From: Jeotgalibaca dankookensis | GTDB lineage: Bacteria; Bacillota; Bacilli; Lactobacillales; Aerococcaceae | DNA length: 64,000 bases | Direction of reading: 5' to 3' | NCBI RefSeq assembly: GCF_002005405.1 | Contig: NZ_CP019728.1 | Location: 1,832,001-1,896,000, forward strand | Part shown: positions 63,354-64,000 of the stretch, piece by piece | Layout of the letters: each line of letters starts with the position of its first letter | Position numbering within the stretch: the first letter of the stretch is position 1 | Notes under the pieces: generated by a model | What the model was told of the DNA's origin: nothing | The model's database searches: none | The model's input: only the letters and a program-made list of their open reading frames with translations | Position numbers and translations under genes: made by a program

Positions 63354-64000
63354 TCAGGGAGCGGAGTGCTTGCGCCGTGCAAATTCAACAAACTCAAATC
63401 GGTCTAAACGGTGACGAGATTCAGTGTATTGAAATAAACGGGTGTCTTCTAAATAAACTTCACCTTTCACAACCACAACATGGGTATCATTCTTTAAGTC
63501 CATTAGCTGGCGATCTTCACGTGTAGCTGGTTCTACTACAAAAATCTTTTTAGCGTAAGATATATTCATATGTAGTTCACTTTCTAAATAAGCATAAAGA
63601 GAATCCTTAGCGGCTTGAGAGGGAATAGAACGAATTTTGTCATCTATTAGATAATCTTTGTCTAAGATGACAACCTCACCAGATATCTTGCGTAAACGCA
63701 CGAGTGAAATAACTTGCTGACTAGGGGCTAAATCAAGCTGATTTGTTAGAAACTTAGGTGCTAGTTCCCGTTTGTTTTTGACCAGGATGGTTTCGCTCTG
63801 TATGTTTTGAGCTTCTTGGATTTCTTTAAAACTCGTTAAACCTGAAAAGGGGAAATTAAGCCGCTTAATATCTAATACAATAGAGCCTTTTCCTTGTTTT
63901 TTTTGAATATAGCCTTCTTCTAACAACATGGTGAGCGCTTTACGTATTGTTTCTCTAGAAACCTTGTAGACATCAGCTAAGGTTTTTTCACTGGGAAGGA
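63354..64000 (-). CDS. treR: Trehalose operon repressor TreR (GntR family), 5' end outside window
   Basis: The reading frame continues past the window edge: 63930-64000 encodes LPSEKTLADVYKVSRETIRKAL, the GntR winged helix. The rest has a UTRA ligand-binding domain (ILVKNKRELAPKFLTNQL, VVILDKDYLIDDKIRS, and FQYTESRHRLDRFEFVEFARRK). Represses treP-treC and is released by trehalose 6-phosphate in Bacillus; the matching operator lies at 57318-57331. Convergent with the lipoprotein gene and separated from the other tre genes by the GC-rich IS. Confidence 0.93.
   Translation of the reverse strand, partial: LPSEKTLADVYKVSRETIRKALTMLLEEGYIQKKQGKGSIVLDIKRLNFPFSGLTSFKEIQEAQNIQSETILVKNKRELAPKFLTNQLDLAPSQQVISLVRLRKISGEVVILDKDYLIDDKIRSIPSQAAKDSLYAYLESELHMNISYAKKIFVVEPATREDRQLMDLKNDTHVVVVKGEVYLEDTRLFQYTESRHRLDRFEFVEFARRKHSAP

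Noticed and set aside
63146-63526. Plus-strand open frame overlapping the transposase end and treR
   Set aside because: It is out of frame with the transposase and antisense to treR, with no motif or ribosome site; a shadow frame.

Overview
The window is a low-GC Bacillota chromosome centred on the replication origin. Gene content and order (rpmH-rnpA-yidC-jag on one side of oriC, dnaA-dnaN-yaaA-recF-gyrB-gyrA on the other), many intrinsic terminators, strong Shine-Dalgarno sites, a trehalose PTS and a D-aspartate-ligase-like ATP-grasp protein suggest a motile member of the Lactobacillales. A Carnobacteriaceae relative is my best guess, inferred from gene content and not proven.

Left arm (1-16.1 kb, nearly all minus strand, i.e. 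transcribed away from the origin): the 5' end of a tRNA, a decayed IS3/IS150-type element inserted in the loop of a 22-bp palindrome just after dnaB, then the replicative helicase dnaB, rplI, the c-di-AMP phosphodiesterase gdpP, rpsF-ssb-rpsR, gyrA, gyrB, recF, yaaA, dnaN and dnaA. Two perfect ParB-binding parS sites (about 5.79 and 6.89 kb) and a secondary DnaA-box cluster (5.84-5.99 kb) lie here. The dnaA-dnaN spacer carries five tandem TAG triplets beside a GC step and a DnaA box, the arrangement of a DnaA-trio unwinding element. The spacer on the other side of dnaA (16.2-16.5 kb) holds a second, dense DnaA-box cluster, so oriC is bipartite.

Right arm (16.6-56.6 kb, plus strand): rpmH, rnpA, yidC and jag, then an almost unbroken 37-kb motility island. 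It starts with a chemotaxis and switch operon (cheW, cheD, cheB, cheR, cheA, cheC, cheY, a second cheW, fliM, fliY). Next come late genes (flgM, flgN, flgK, flgL, a chemoreceptor, flagellin, flaG, fliD, a FliT-like gene, fliS). A large basal-body, export and motor operon follows (flgB to flhA), then fliA and two rod genes. At least five promoter-like sites of the form TTAA or TAAA, about 15 bp, then nCCGATAW stand before cheW, flgM, the chemoreceptor, flagellin and flaG. Together with fliA and flgM they make a self-contained sigma-28 late regulon. The operon ends with two genes that do not belong to the standard flagellar set: an FtsE-like ABC ATPase without FtsX and an ATP-grasp ligase related to peptidoglycan cross-bridge D-aspartate ligases.

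Far right (56.6-64 kb): tag (3-methyladenine glycosylase I) and a trehalose locus (treP, treC, a GerMN-domain lipoprotein, treR). An intact, visibly GC-richer IS3-family element separates the lipoprotein gene from treR. The treP promoter carries a cre-like site over its -35 box and a TreR-type palindrome downstream.
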